The notes: generated from the sequence alone by a model not told the origin. DNA of 64,000 nt from an uncultured Bacteroidales bacterium (GCA_900319035.1 ONMU01000016.1:1-64000); one strand, 5' to 3'; counted from the first letter of the stretch, positions 8,366 to 18,475 are shown. Translations and numbers: made by a program.

Positions 8366-10304
8366 AGAAGTACTTCATTCAGACACATTCTCACACCTTC
8401 CGGCGATCGGTTATGTCCCGCGCTGGAGTGTGTTGCTATTAGATATGCTGCTCTGCACTATCGCTTTTTGGCTGAGTGTATGGATCGGTAGCGGCGTTTT
8501 TAACTATCAAACGGAGAGTGCCGAGATCTACTCGATCCGAGTACAATACCTCATTGTGATAGGTGTTCAGCTCATTACCTTCTGGGCTTTTCACACCTAT
8601 TCCGGCATCCTGCGGTACTCAACCTTTATTGACATGGTCAAGGTGTTAGGCGCTAACCTTGCTGCCGGTATCGTCATTCTGATTTTCAATTTAGCAATGC
8701 AGCTCACGACGCACTCTCACCCGATGTTGAGTACCGTCGTTATGACCTATGTGCCGATCGCTTTTGTGCTGCTTTTCTCGCTGCGTGTGGGCGTCAAATC
8801 AATAGGCGAGACCTTACAGGAATATGGCAGCGGTAGTCCGCGTGTCATGATTTATGGCACCAAATATGCCGGTGTGTCCATCGCCAAGATGCTCCGTTCG
8901 GCAGGAAACACCCCGTATCATCCGGTCGGATTCATTACCGGTAACGATGAGCGTTACGGATTTGAGTTGGCCGGTCTGCCTGTCAAGAAACTGGATGAGA
9001 GCCTCTTTGAATGGATGGCAGAACGCAAGATTCAGAATGTCATCATTTCGCCGATTAAGATGCGTGAGATCAACCCTGCGCAAGACTTACAGGTGTTCAT
9101 TGACCATAATATCCGTATTCTCAGTACGCCTTATTTCACGAAGTTCGACAATCTTGACGACATAGACGCACAACGCATCGGACGTATTGACGCCATTAAG
9201 ATCGAGGACCTGTTGGAGCGTCCGGAGATAGATATCAACACCGAGAACGTTCGGCAGATCATCAGCGGCAAAGTCGTGCTCATCAGCGGAGCTGCCGGTA
9301 GCATCGGTAGCGAGTTAGTTCGCCAAGTACAGAAATACGAGCCGCAAGTAACGGTTCTGTTAGAGATGGCGGAGAGTCCGTTGCACGACCTGACGATGGA
9401 TCTGAACAAGCAGTTCCCCAACAACCGATTTATCCCGATCATTGCCGACGTGCGCAACAGGACGCGTATTGAGCAGATTTTCAACGAAGTGCGTCCGGAT
9501 GTAGTGTATCACGCAGCGGCGTACAAGCACGTGCCGCTCATGGAGAGTTATCCCAACGAAGCTATCCGCGCGAACGTGTTGGGAACCAAGAACATGGCAG
9601 ACATGGCAGTAAAATACGGTGTGCAACGCTTTGTGATGATCTCTACGGACAAAGCTGTCAACCCCACCAATATCATGGGTGCCAGCAAACGTATTGCGGA
9701 GATCTACGTGCAGTCACTCTTCCATAAATTGCAAAAGGAAAACCCCGATTGTACCAAGTTTATCACCACCCGTTTCGGCAATGTGTTAGGCAGCAACGGA
9801 TCGGTGATACCTTATTTCCAGAAACAGATCGCAGCCGGCGGACCGGTGACGGTGACGCATCCGGATATCATCCGCTATTTCATGACGATCCCCGAAGCCT
9901 GCTGCCTCGTCATGGAAGCAAGCACCTTAGGCAAAGGCGGAGAGATCTTCGTCTTCGATATGGGTAAACCGGTGAAGATCTTGGATTTAGCACGAAATAT
10001 GATCCGCCTTGCCGGATACACGCCGGACAAAGACATCTCGATCGTCTTCACGGGTCTGCGTCCGGGAGAGAAACTCTACGAAGAGCTTCTCAACCAAAAA
10101 GAACACACCCTGCCGACCAGTAACAGCAAGATCATGATTGCTAAGGTTCGCGAGTTCGATTATGACATCGTCAGCAAACAAATCGACGAACTGATTGTTA
10201 CCAGCGAGCAGGACAAGACCTTCACCACCGTCAAACAGATGAAACAATTAGTACCGGAATATATCAGTAAAAACTCTGTATTTGAACAACTTGATCCGCA
10301 ATGA
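8346..10304 (+). CDS. Membrane nucleotide-sugar 4,6-dehydratase (CapD/FlaA1/WbpM type)
   Basis: A polysaccharide-biosynthesis protein of 652 aa. The N-terminal third is membrane-embedded with about four hydrophobic segments, followed by a Rossmann-like CoA-binding region (VMIYGTKYAGVSIAKMLRSAG). The extended SDR domain has NAD motif SGAAGSIGSELVRQ near 312-325. The usual catalytic tyrosine position reads IMGASKR with STDKAVNP upstream, the Ser-Met-Lys arrangement seen in WbpM-like enzymes. These convert UDP-HexNAc to 4-keto-6-deoxy sugars for surface glycans. It overlaps uvrA by 20 bp and the next gene by 4 bp, so it is probably translationally coupled to a polyprenyl-phosphate transferase. 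Confidence 0.92.
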   Translation: MIHEKIKEVLHSDTFSHLPAIGYVPRWSVLLLDMLLCTIAFWLSVWIGSGVFNYQTESAEIYSIRVQYLIVIGVQLITFWAFHTYSGILRYSTFIDMVKVLGANLAAGIVILIFNLAMQLTTHSHPMLSTVVMTYVPIAFVLLFSLRVGVKSIGETLQEYGSGSPRVMIYGTKYAGVSIAKMLRSAGNTPYHPVGFITGNDERYGFELAGLPVKKLDESLFEWMAERKIQNVIISPIKMREINPAQDLQVFIDHNIRILSTPYFTKFDNLDDIDAQRIGRIDAIKIEDLLERPEIDINTENVRQIISGKVVLISGAAGSIGSELVRQVQKYEPQVTVLLEMAESPLHDLTMDLNKQFPNNRFIPIIADVRNRTRIEQIFNEVRPDVVYHAAAYKHVPLMESYPNEAIRANVLGTKNMADMAVKYGVQRFVMISTDKAVNPTNIMGASKRIAEIYVQSLFHKLQKENPDCTKFITTRFGNVLGSNGSVIPYFQKQIAAGGPVTVTHPDIIRYFMTIPEACCLVMEASTLGKGGEIFVFDMGKPVKILDLARNMIRLAGYTPDKDISIVFTGLRPGEKLYEELLNQKEHTLPTSNSKIMIAKVREFDYDIVSKQIDELIVTSEQDKTFTTVKQMKQLVPEYISKNSVFEQLDPQ

Positions 10305-11377
10305 TACAAACATTTTTTGAACAACATTATTATCTGATCGGCCTCATCAGTTTTCTGTTAGGTCTTATACTTATGCCGATTGTCATTCGCATCGCGAAAG
10401 CGAAAGGCTTTGTTGTGCGTCCCAATAAACGAATGAGCCACGAGGGCGAAGTGCCCAATATTGGAGGACTGAATATCTGTATCAGCTTCATTCTGACCTA
10501 TCTGCTCTTCAACCCGACGGAGCCTAACCACTTCTTTTTCATTGGGTTATTCTCCATTATGGTGATCGGATTTATCGACGATGTGCTGGTTCTCCGTCCG
10601 ATGGCAAAACTGTTTGGCGAGACCTTAGCAGGCATCGCTCTCATCGGTTTCTCCAACTTGAGGATTACCCATCTGCACGGACTTTTCGGCATCAACGAGA
10701 TAGGCATCATTCCGAGTTATCTGCTGTCGCTGTTTATCCTGCTCGCTATCATCAATGCCATCAACCTCATCGATGGTGTGGACGGACTTGCAAGCGGTTT
10801 GGGAATCATCTACTGCCTGTTCTTCTCCATCTATTTCGGTTTGGCAGGAGAGACGACTTGGTCGATTCTTGGTGTGTGTATGATCGGTGTGCTGACAGTC
10901 TTTTTCATCTATAATGTGTTCGGACGCAAGGACAAGATTTTCATGGGCGACAGCGGTAGTCTGCTCTTAGGCTATCTGATGACTGCTTTCGTCTTCCATT
11001 TCTGCGAGATCAACGCCTATTCGGCTGTTCCAGAGGCACTTCATATGAGTGCAGCTCCGGCGGTAGCGATCTGCGTGCTGACTGTTCCGATCTTCGACAC
11101 CATCCGCGTTAGTATCACGCGTATCAAGAAACACCGCTCGCCCTTTGAGCCGGACAAGAACCATATTCACCATCTGCTGCTTCGCACGGGGTTGAATCAT
11201 TTCCAGACGACCTGTGTGTTGCTCACCGCAAGCCTTCTGTTTATCGGTTTAGGCATCCTCGGACGGAACTGGAACATGTGGCTGCTGATGCTTGCCGACT
11301 TTGGTTTGGCTACGGCTTTGACGCTGGTTCTTTGGCGTATTATCAATAAAAAAATGGCTACCAATGCTCACGATTGA
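10301..11377 (+). CDS. Polyprenyl-phosphate sugar-1-phosphate transferase (MraY/WecA/TagO family)
   Basis: A 358-aa polytopic inner-membrane enzyme that loads HexNAc-1-phosphate onto undecaprenyl phosphate, the first committed step for O-antigen-like or capsular glycans. Family motifs seen: the Mg-binding region GFIDDVLVLRP, AINLIDGVDGLASG, FMGDSGSLLLGYLM, and the C-terminal loop HRSPFEPDKNHIHHLLL, which is typical of the WecA/TagO branch rather than of MraY. About ten hydrophobic segments are visible. Its start overlaps the upstream dehydratase stop (ATGA) and its end overlaps the ABC-F gene by 14 bp. The exact sugar is unknown. Confidence 0.92.
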   Translation: MIQTFFEQHYYLIGLISFLLGLILMPIVIRIAKAKGFVVRPNKRMSHEGEVPNIGGLNICISFILTYLLFNPTEPNHFFFIGLFSIMVIGFIDDVLVLRPMAKLFGETLAGIALIGFSNLRITHLHGLFGINEIGIIPSYLLSLFILLAIINAINLIDGVDGLASGLGIIYCLFFSIYFGLAGETTWSILGVCMIGVLTVFFIYNVFGRKDKIFMGDSGSLLLGYLMTAFVFHFCEINAYSAVPEALHMSAAPAVAICVLTVPIFDTIRVSITRIKKHRSPFEPDKNHIHHLLLRTGLNHFQTTCVLLTASLLFIGLGILGRNWNMWLLMLADFGLATALTLVLWRIINKKMATNAHD

Positions 11378-13205
11378 CCACATAAGCATGGAGTTCTCGT
11401 CCCGCCCTGTGCTGGACGACATTACGTTCCTCGTTAACCGCAAGGAACGCATTGCCTTAGTGGGCAAAAACGGAGCAGGCAAGACTACTCTACTCCGTTT
11501 GATTGCAGGCGAATATCAGCCCACTGCCGGACGTATTGCGCGGGAATCGGACATGACTATCGGTTACCTGCCGCAGGTCATGCTCTTCCAAGACAACCGC
11601 ACGCTTCGCGAAGAAGTAATGAGTATAAGGAACAACGGACTCAAGGACGATGTACAAACGGACGAAGCGCGGTTCATTGCTGAGATGGACAGAACCATCA
11701 TCGGTCTCGGCTTCGAGAGACGCGATTTTGACCGTCCGTGTACGGAGTTTTCAGGAGGATGGAGGATGCGTATCGAGTTAGCGAAAATCCTCTTGAGTCA
11801 TCCCGATCTACTGCTGTTGGACGAGCCAACGAACCATCTGGACATCGAGTCTATTCAGTGGCTCGAAGACTTCCTCAAAGCGAGTCAGAGTGCGGTGCTT
11901 ATGGTCAGCCACGACCGTGCGTTCATCGATAATGTCTGCAACCGGACTATTGAGATCACGCTCGGGCGCATATACGATTATAATGTCAACTACAGCCGGT
12001 TCGTGGAGCTGCGCAAAGAACGCCATGAGCAACAAGTGCGCGCCTACCAGAACCAGCAGAAGATGATACAGGAGACCGAAGATTTCATCGAGCGTTTCCG
12101 ATACAAAGCCACCAAAGCCGTACAAGTACAAAGCCGCATCAAACAGCTGGAGAAACTGGAACGCCTCGAAGTGGATTTGGAGGACACCTCGCGTCTCAAC
12201 CTGCGTTTCCCGCCCGCTCCGAGAAGTGGTGATTTTCCGCTCATAGTAGAAGACCTGCACAAGGATTTTGGGGATCATAATGTCTTCCATGACGTAACCT
12301 TCACTATCCGCAGAGGAGAGAAAGTGGCGTTTGTGGGCAAGAACGGAGAAGGCAAATCCACGCTCGTCAAATGTATCATGGGACAGTTGGATTATTTGGG
12401 CAACCTCAAGATCGGACACAATGTCAAGATCGGCTATTTTGCACAGAACCAAGCCGCTCTCTTGGACGAAAACCTCACCGTCTTCGAGACCATCGACTAC
12501 GTCGCAGTCGGAGATATTCGTACCAAGATACGCGACATCCTCGGTGCCTTCATGTTCGGCGGAGAGGCGTCTGAGAAAAAGGTCAAAGTGCTCTCCGGTG
12601 GTGAGCGAAGCCGTTTGGCGATGATCCGGCTGTTACTCGAACCATGCAACCTGCTGATCCTCGATGAGCCGACGAACCACCTCGACATGCAGTCCAAGGA
12701 TGTGCTCAAAGCCGCCCTGCAGGACTTCAACGGAACGGTCATCTGCGTCAGCCACGACCGTGATTTCCTCAACGGGCTTGTGGAGAAAGTGTACGAGTTC
12801 GGCGGCGGAAGAGTCAAAGAGCACCTCGGTGGCATATATGATTTCTTGAGAGCCAAAAAGATTGACTCTCTTCAAGAGCTTGAACGGTCCAATGTCGATC
12901 CAATGTCGGTCCAATGTCGGTCCAATCACGATCCTTCCGACTTATCTCAAGCTACTTCTGAGCCTTCAACTGCGAAGTTGGACTATGCCGCTCAGAAAGC
13001 CGCAGCTTCCGAACGACGCAAAAAAGAGAAACAGATTGCACAAACGGAAGAAGAGATAGCGGCTTTGGAAGCACAACAGGCGGAGATAGAGCAACTGCTC
13101 GCTTTGCCCGAAAACCAAACGCAGGAACTGTTCCAGAAATACGAATCGGTCAAACACCAGATCGAGCAAAAACTATACGAATGGGAAATCCTAAGTGAAA
13201 CATAA
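11364..13205 (+). CDS. ABC-F family ATPase
   Basis: A soluble protein with two ABC modules and no membrane segment. Walker A GKNGAGKTTLLRL and GKNGEGKSTLVKC; signatures FSGGWRMRIELAKILL and LSGGERSRLAMIRLLL, each followed by DEPTNHLD. ABC-F proteins act on ribosomes (translation regulation or antibiotic protection) or in DNA repair (Uup). A C-terminal coiled coil (QTEEEIAALEAQQAEIEQL) resembles Uup/YdiF. A repeat-derived insert (NVDPMSVQCRSNHDP) separates the second ATPase from this coiled coil, where a flexible linker is expected. Its position within polysaccharide genes may be incidental. Housekeeping ABC-F is the likeliest reading. Confidence 0.93.
   Translation: MLTIDHISMEFSSRPVLDDITFLVNRKERIALVGKNGAGKTTLLRLIAGEYQPTAGRIARESDMTIGYLPQVMLFQDNRTLREEVMSIRNNGLKDDVQTDEARFIAEMDRTIIGLGFERRDFDRPCTEFSGGWRMRIELAKILLSHPDLLLLDEPTNHLDIESIQWLEDFLKASQSAVLMVSHDRAFIDNVCNRTIEITLGRIYDYNVNYSRFVELRKERHEQQVRAYQNQQKMIQETEDFIERFRYKATKAVQVQSRIKQLEKLERLEVDLEDTSRLNLRFPPAPRSGDFPLIVEDLHKDFGDHNVFHDVTFTIRRGEKVAFVGKNGEGKSTLVKCIMGQLDYLGNLKIGHNVKIGYFAQNQAALLDENLTVFETIDYVAVGDIRTKIRDILGAFMFGGEASEKKVKVLSGGERSRLAMIRLLLEPCNLLILDEPTNHLDMQSKDVLKAALQDFNGTVICVSHDRDFLNGLVEKVYEFGGGRVKEHLGGIYDFLRAKKIDSLQELERSNVDPMSVQCRSNHDPSDLSQATSEPSTAKLDYAAQKAAASERRKKEKQIAQTEEEIAALEAQQAEIEQLLALPENQTQELFQKYESVKHQIEQKLYEWEILSET
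12885..12934 (+). repeat. In-frame 11-bp tandem repeat in the ABC-F gene
   Basis: About four and a half units of GGTCCAATGTC encode a cysteine- and serine-containing linker between the second ATPase domain and the C-terminal coiled coil. Confidence 0.85.
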
Positions 13206-13227
13206 TAATATGAAAAAATAAACACAG

Positions 13228-14385
13228 ATGAAACTTAACGAAATTGTTGATTACATGATTACCTGGCTATGCTATGGAGATGCAGAGGCAGCCAAACGCG
13301 TAGCTTACAGTGCTGACGAAAAAGAATTAGAGACGCACGACGTGATTATTGTGCCTAACCGCAAATTAGGCCGCACTATCGTATTGCCGGACATGAATAA
13401 AGTGGTGGTAGAGCAACCCGCAAAAGGCAAAGCTATCATTCGGACGGACATTATTTATAACACGTTCTTCTTCATTTCGCGCGCAGAAGAGACCTTTAAT
13501 ACCGAACGGGACGAGCACGGTCGTTTTGCTGCACGGTTCTCTATTTTAGGACACGGTAACCGTTTGCAGATTCCGCTTTTGGACGAACATGCAAGGCTGT
13601 TGATGAAACTACTCAATCTGCCTTTGCCGACTCCCGGATTCGGGCACATCTATCTGACGCACGACATCGATGCTATCACGCAATACCGCTCTTTGCGAGG
13701 CGCGTTCGGAGGATTACGAAGAGGAGAGACGAAACAAGTCTGGGATTCTCTTCGCGACATTAACAAAGATCCGCTTTATACCTTCCCGTGGCTCATGGAG
13801 CAAGACAGCCGCATTCCGGAAGCAGAGTGTATCTATTTCGTCAAACAGACCGGCGGCAGCGGATACGATTATCCGCAGTACAGCTTGCACGGACGTGATT
13901 ATAAACACCTCAAAAAGAGCTTGTTAGACAGCGGAGCGAAGTTAGGCGTGCATAGCAGTTACTACGGAGAGATGCCGACCAAACCCATTAGTTCGTTGCA
14001 TAGGGTTCACTATCTCAATGGTTCTATCCGAAACATGACACAATGGATAAAAGCCGGTATTACCGATGATTTCACGATGGGTTTTGCGGACGCAGCAGGA
14101 TTCCGTTTGCAGACCACCCGTGCCGTGCGATGGATCAACCCATATACCTATAAACTGACGCCGCTCACGTTACATCCGCTCGTGATCATGGACACTACGC
14201 TGAGCAATGAGAACTACATGAACCTCAGCGAAGACGAAGCCTATTTCCTCTGCGAGCGACTGATTGAGAAGGTGCATATGCATCATGGCGACCTTTGCCT
14301 GTTATGGCACAACAGCAATATTAACGACACCACTTATCATCGTTCCCTCTATCCGAAACTGCTCGAACTGATACATGGCAAATGA
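13228..14385 (+). CDS. Polysaccharide deacetylase-like protein
   Basis: A 385-aa predicted cytoplasmic protein with NodB-type carbohydrate esterase features. IYLTHDIDAI near residue 145 fits motif 1 (metal-binding Asp pair), and GAKLGVHSSYYGE near 235-247 fits the motif 2 His-x(3) region. A late LLWHNSNIND resembles the C-terminal His motif. The N-terminal 130 residues are a separate domain seen in Bacteroidetes homologues. Such proteins sit in surface-polysaccharide clusters, here flanked by a lipid-carrier transferase upstream and two glycosyltransferases downstream. Its 3' end overlaps the next gene by 11 bp. The substrate is unknown. Confidence 0.75.
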   Translation: MKLNEIVDYMITWLCYGDAEAAKRVAYSADEKELETHDVIIVPNRKLGRTIVLPDMNKVVVEQPAKGKAIIRTDIIYNTFFFISRAEETFNTERDEHGRFAARFSILGHGNRLQIPLLDEHARLLMKLLNLPLPTPGFGHIYLTHDIDAITQYRSLRGAFGGLRRGETKQVWDSLRDINKDPLYTFPWLMEQDSRIPEAECIYFVKQTGGSGYDYPQYSLHGRDYKHLKKSLLDSGAKLGVHSSYYGEMPTKPISSLHRVHYLNGSIRNMTQWIKAGITDDFTMGFADAAGFRLQTTRAVRWINPYTYKLTPLTLHPLVIMDTTLSNENYMNLSEDEAYFLCERLIEKVHMHHGDLCLLWHNSNINDTTYHRSLYPKLLELIHGK

Positions 14386-15523
14386 CAAAAGGACACATAT
14401 TTTAGTGGTCTCTGACCCGCCGGTTGCTCCGGGCTATCTGCCTCGGTTGCGATACCTTTGCGACTACTTGGACCGCAAAGGCTTTGCCGTAACGCTGCTG
14501 ACCGAAACGTCGGAACCGATGCCTTTTGCTCATAACTACCCTATCGAGACGATCCGTATGTACAGCGGTAATACGTTCGATTGGTTTGTCAAGACCGTTT
14601 GGACGCTACTTACCGATTGGCACAACCGCGTCTTCGCCAAACGAGCTCTAACCGACCTGCATGGAGAATTTGATCTCGTCCTCTGCACGGCTTTCAGCGA
14701 TTTTCCCTTAGGAGCTGCACAGCGGATAGCTCAAACGTTAAACGTACCGCTTATATGCGACATTCGGGACTTGGACGAACAAGTGGATGACTCGCGCTAC
14801 CAATACCAGCATCAACAATGGTGGCTTATGCCTTTCAGACGTCTCTATCGCGCTGTACATATCCGCCGTCGGAATAAAGTCTTGCGTGCTGCCAATGCGA
14901 TCACAACCGTTTCTCCTTGGCACAAGGACTTCATTCAGAATCTAACTGCCAACAGCGTACCGGTCTATACGATCTACAATGGTTTTGATGAGCAGCAGTT
15001 CTACCCCGAGAACATCCGCACGGAGCAGTTTACCATAACGTATATCGGTTCGCTTTTCCACTGGCAAAGACCTGCCTTGGAGAAAGTCAAACAGGCGGTG
15101 GAAGAGATCAGAAGTCAGATTTCAGATTTCAGATTTCAGATGGATATCCACACGCCGCAAGATCATCCGGTAGCGCACGACCGTTTGGGCGATGCTATCC
15201 GACGCAGCGGTATCATGCTCGTCCTCACCTCGCCAAACACGCATGGCATGTTGACCACCAAGTTCTACGAGGCGCTCGGTTGCGCCAAACCGATTCTGTG
15301 CGTGCCTTCCGACCAAGGGGCTTTAGCGGAACTGATGGCATATACCAATGCCGGAATAGCAACCGACGATATAGAGGCTATCAAAGCCTTCATTTTGCAG
15401 CACTACCGCTCATGGGAGCAGAAGGGCTTCACCGCCCAACAGACACAGCATCGCGAAGAGTTCAGCCGCGAGGCACAAACCAAACAAATGGAACAAATAC
15501 TACTATCGACTATAAACAAATAA
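14375..15523 (+). CDS. Glycosyltransferase, GT4-like (GT-B fold)
   Basis: A 382-aa protein. The N-terminal VVSDPPVAPGYLPRLRYLCDYLDRKG resembles the acceptor-side start of GT-B enzymes. FDLVLCTAFSDFPLGAAQRIA and an ANAITTVSPWHKDFI hinge follow, then the C-terminal nucleotide-sugar domain FTITYIGSLFHWQRPALE and the TTKFYEALGCAKPILCVPSDQGALAEL stretch that matches the GT4 EX7E region. A TCAGATT-type repeat encodes EIRSQISDFRFQMD between the two helices of the second domain. It overlaps the deacetylase gene and is followed by another glycosyltransferase domain. Probable role: a sugar addition in surface-glycan assembly. Confidence 0.85.
   Translation: MANDKRTHILVVSDPPVAPGYLPRLRYLCDYLDRKGFAVTLLTETSEPMPFAHNYPIETIRMYSGNTFDWFVKTVWTLLTDWHNRVFAKRALTDLHGEFDLVLCTAFSDFPLGAAQRIAQTLNVPLICDIRDLDEQVDDSRYQYQHQQWWLMPFRRLYRAVHIRRRNKVLRAANAITTVSPWHKDFIQNLTANSVPVYTIYNGFDEQQFYPENIRTEQFTITYIGSLFHWQRPALEKVKQAVEEIRSQISDFRFQMDIHTPQDHPVAHDRLGDAIRRSGIMLVLTSPNTHGMLTTKFYEALGCAKPILCVPSDQGALAELMAYTNAGIATDDIEAIKAFILQHYRSWEQKGFTAQQTQHREEFSREAQTKQMEQILLSTINK
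15115..15141 (+). repeat. In-frame TCAGATT short repeat in the GT4-like gene
   Basis: Three and a half 7-bp units TCAGATT encode a QISDFRFQ segment. The same word forms arrays at 43742-43832 and 61747-61802. Confidence 0.85.
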
Positions 15524-15535
15524 AAAGATAAACAA

Positions 15536-18475
15536 ATGATTAGCATCATCGTACCCGTTTATAACGCCGCTTTGTTTCTCACGGATTGCGTGGATTCATT
15601 GCTCGGACAAACGACTATCGAGCCGCTGGAGATCATCCTGATTGATGACGGCAGTACGGATAATAGTTTGTCGATTGCGCAGGCTTATGCCAAGAAGCAC
15701 GCGGAGGACCCGCTGCGCAAAGTGATCCTGCTCACGCAGCAACACTCAGGGCAATCCATCGCTCGTAACTTAGGCATGCAAAAAGCAACCGGTGAGTACA
15801 TCGCTTTCGTGGACTCGGACGACCGTCTTGCGCCGGATTGGTGTGACCGGCATCTCAAAGCCATCAAAAACGTAGATTATGTACAGAGCGGTTATCGCCG
15901 TACGTCCGAAGGACAAACTAACTCAGGCTGGCATGTCGGCATTCGGCGTTTACCGATTCATCAGTACAGCTATACCTCGCCTTGTATGCGTCTCTACCGC
16001 CGCAGCGCACTCAAGGACATCCGTTTCGAGGGCGGCATGATCTACGAAGATGTCCTTTTCTCTACGGATCTTTGGTTAACCAACCCCAAATATAAGCGCA
16101 TCAACTACGCCGGTTATCTCTACACCAAGAATCCCAGTAGTACTACTGCCGTTCCTCATCCCGATGCGCAGAAACGTGTGTTAGAGGAACTCGAGAACCG
16201 CTTTGCCAACGCCACGACTTGGAAGGCAAAATGTATTCTTTGGCTGACCATGACCCGTTTACGTATTCATTTTGTATTGGAAATGAGAAAGAAACTTGAC
16301 CGCGACTTCGTCGCACCCAAACAAGCAGCAGTATTGCTGATGGTAGCACTGTTCTCCGTGCTCAGTTATCACCTTTCACCTGCCTCCGCAGCGACCTACT
16401 ACGCTTCACCGGACGGCACAGGAAATGGTTCGTTTGCAAACCCCTGTTCGTTCACCAGCGGACTGAAGAAGCTGAGTCAGCCAGGCGACACACTCTATCT
16501 CTTCAGCGGGCAATACAACCTGATGACCACCGATGTGAACAACCTCAACGGTAGTGCGACCAAGCGCATCGTCATCTCCGGATACGAAGGGATTAACCGA
16601 AGTGGCAAGTATTCAGCTATTTTGGACTTCCGTCAAACAGCCTACGGAGATCGCGGGTTGCAGATCAAGAGTACTTGTTCGTTCCTGCACCTCAAGAATC
16701 TCACGCTACGCTATTCGGGTAAGAACAATCTTCTTAACTACGGCAGTAACTGCATCTTTGAAAACCTTGATATATACGGATCTGCAGATACTGGATGCCA
16801 AATGAAGAATGGTGGCAACAACATCATCTTGAATGTGGATAGTCATGATAATTTTGACTACGAGACCATGTCCGGAAGCACAGCCAATTTCGGCGGCAAT
16901 GCAGATGGTTTTGCTGACAAGCAGTTTACCGGAGCAGGAAACCACTATATCGGTTGCCGCGCATGGAACAACAGCGATGACGGCTGGGATTTCTTCCAAC
17001 GCGTGAGTAGCAGCGAGACGGTCATTGAGAACTGCGTTTGCTATGCAAACGGTGCACCGTACTACGATATGAGTAATCATCCGCGTGCCTTAGGCGTGGA
17101 CAAAGCTTGGTTTGACTCCAAAGTGGGTACTACGATGACCGACCGCTACGGAAATACCATTACGATCACCCTTGCTCAGTTCCCTTGCCAAGGTAACGGA
17201 AACGGCTTTAAGATGGGCGGCGGTTATACGGATCATAAGATCATCGTCCACCACTGTCTTGCCGTCGGGAACTACGCGCGTGGTTTTGACCAGAACAACA
17301 ACGGCGGTACGATGTGGATCTATAACAACTCCGCGTACGCTAACGCCTATAACTACGGCTTCACTACCGCTTATGGTACCAACACTATTCAGAACTGTAT
17401 CAGTTTTGCGAGTAAGAACAGCGACAGTTACAAATCGAAGACCGTCGTGACGATTGACCATAATAGCTGGAATAGCGGCTACTCCGTTTCCAAGAATGAT
17501 TTTCAATCTCTCGACACCTCGCTTGTACTCATGTATCGTACTTCGGACGGAAGCCTCAGTGAAACGAATTTCATGCGTCTCGCGGAAAACTCGGCACTCA
17601 TTGATGCCGGAATAGATGTGAACCTCGGCTATAAAGGCGATGCGCCGGATCTCGGCTGTTTCGAGTCACCGGGAGAGCGCCATGATCCCGAGCCGGGAGG
17701 AGATACAGTTCCTTCTGTTCAACCGGAAGGCACTCATGCTGTTGCTTTTGTTACTATTCCGGGCTGTGCGGAAGATAAACCGCTGCTCAAGTATCTGCGG
17801 ACCAACGACAGCTTGTGGATTGTAGAGACCGATGCGATGGACAACACCGTAGATTATAGCAACTACGAAGTGATTGTTTTAGGCAGCAAACCTTCTTCCT
17901 CTGCGTCAGGATTCACTCCTCTCAAAGGTTATGACGCTCCGATGGTTCTGCTCAAGCCTTGGTTGCTCAAATCCGGTGTATGGAGCTGGGGAACGGCTAT
18001 CAACACACAGGATCTGAGTGTCAGCGTGGCACAAGAGGAACATCCGCTTTTCCGCGGACTCACCATCACCAACGGCGAATTGCAAGTCTTCAGTCAATAC
18101 AACACCAACGCCGTGACGGCTATCTCGGAATGGTCGATTACTGATCCTTCCGGTATCGTGACCTTAGGATCTCCGGTTACTGTTAATACGGCTACTTCGA
18201 TCGCCGAACTACCGGCAGGATTAGATTGCAACGGAACTATCCTGCCCCAACGGATGATCATGATAGGCGTCTCCGAATACTCCACACAGTATCTCACGAC
18301 AGACGGAAAGAAACTCATCGAGAACGCTATTCTCTACCAACTCGGTGTGGACATGCCCTCAGGATTGAGCAACACCAAATCGCAAATCACCAATTATAAA
18401 TATTTCAAAGATGGTCAATTATTTATTCAAAGAGGTGAGCACACGTATGATGCGCGCGGTGCTCGTGTGCGTTAG
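15536..18475 (+). CDS. GT2 glycosyltransferase fused to a PL9-like pectate lyase
   Basis: A single 979-aa frame joining two proteins that normally act on opposite sides of the membrane. Residues 1 to about 265 are a cytoplasmic GT2 (ISIIVPVYNAALFLTDCVDSLL, IDDGSTDNS, AFVDSDDRL). Around 264-288 a signal-peptide-like core (AAVLLMVALFSVLSY) ends in ASAA. A right-handed beta-helix then starts TYYASPDGTGNGSFANP. GGNADGFADKQF and RAWNNSDDGWDFF near 455-485 are polysaccharide lyase family 9 hallmarks. A C-terminal domain of unknown fold follows, then a tail KYFKDGQLFIQRGEHTYDARG resembling cell-surface sorting tails. An internal ATG at 16283 (residue 250) could start the secreted half separately. 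Domain calls are firm; whether one or two products exist is open. Confidence 0.85.
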   Translation: MISIIVPVYNAALFLTDCVDSLLGQTTIEPLEIILIDDGSTDNSLSIAQAYAKKHAEDPLRKVILLTQQHSGQSIARNLGMQKATGEYIAFVDSDDRLAPDWCDRHLKAIKNVDYVQSGYRRTSEGQTNSGWHVGIRRLPIHQYSYTSPCMRLYRRSALKDIRFEGGMIYEDVLFSTDLWLTNPKYKRINYAGYLYTKNPSSTTAVPHPDAQKRVLEELENRFANATTWKAKCILWLTMTRLRIHFVLEMRKKLDRDFVAPKQAAVLLMVALFSVLSYHLSPASAATYYASPDGTGNGSFANPCSFTSGLKKLSQPGDTLYLFSGQYNLMTTDVNNLNGSATKRIVISGYEGINRSGKYSAILDFRQTAYGDRGLQIKSTCSFLHLKNLTLRYSGKNNLLNYGSNCIFENLDIYGSADTGCQMKNGGNNIILNVDSHDNFDYETMSGSTANFGGNADGFADKQFTGAGNHYIGCRAWNNSDDGWDFFQRVSSSETVIENCVCYANGAPYYDMSNHPRALGVDKAWFDSKVGTTMTDRYGNTITITLAQFPCQGNGNGFKMGGGYTDHKIIVHHCLAVGNYARGFDQNNNGGTMWIYNNSAYANAYNYGFTTAYGTNTIQNCISFASKNSDSYKSKTVVTIDHNSWNSGYSVSKNDFQSLDTSLVLMYRTSDGSLSETNFMRLAENSALIDAGIDVNLGYKGDAPDLGCFESPGERHDPEPGGDTVPSVQPEGTHAVAFVTIPGCAEDKPLLKYLRTNDSLWIVETDAMDNTVDYSNYEVIVLGSKPSSSASGFTPLKGYDAPMVLLKPWLLKSGVWSWGTAINTQDLSVSVAQEEHPLFRGLTITNGELQVFSQYNTNAVTAISEWSITDPSGIVTLGSPVTVNTATSIAELPAGLDCNGTILPQRMIMIGVSEYSTQYLTTDGKKLIENAILYQLGVDMPSGLSNTKSQITNYKYFKDGQLFIQRGEHTYDARGARVR

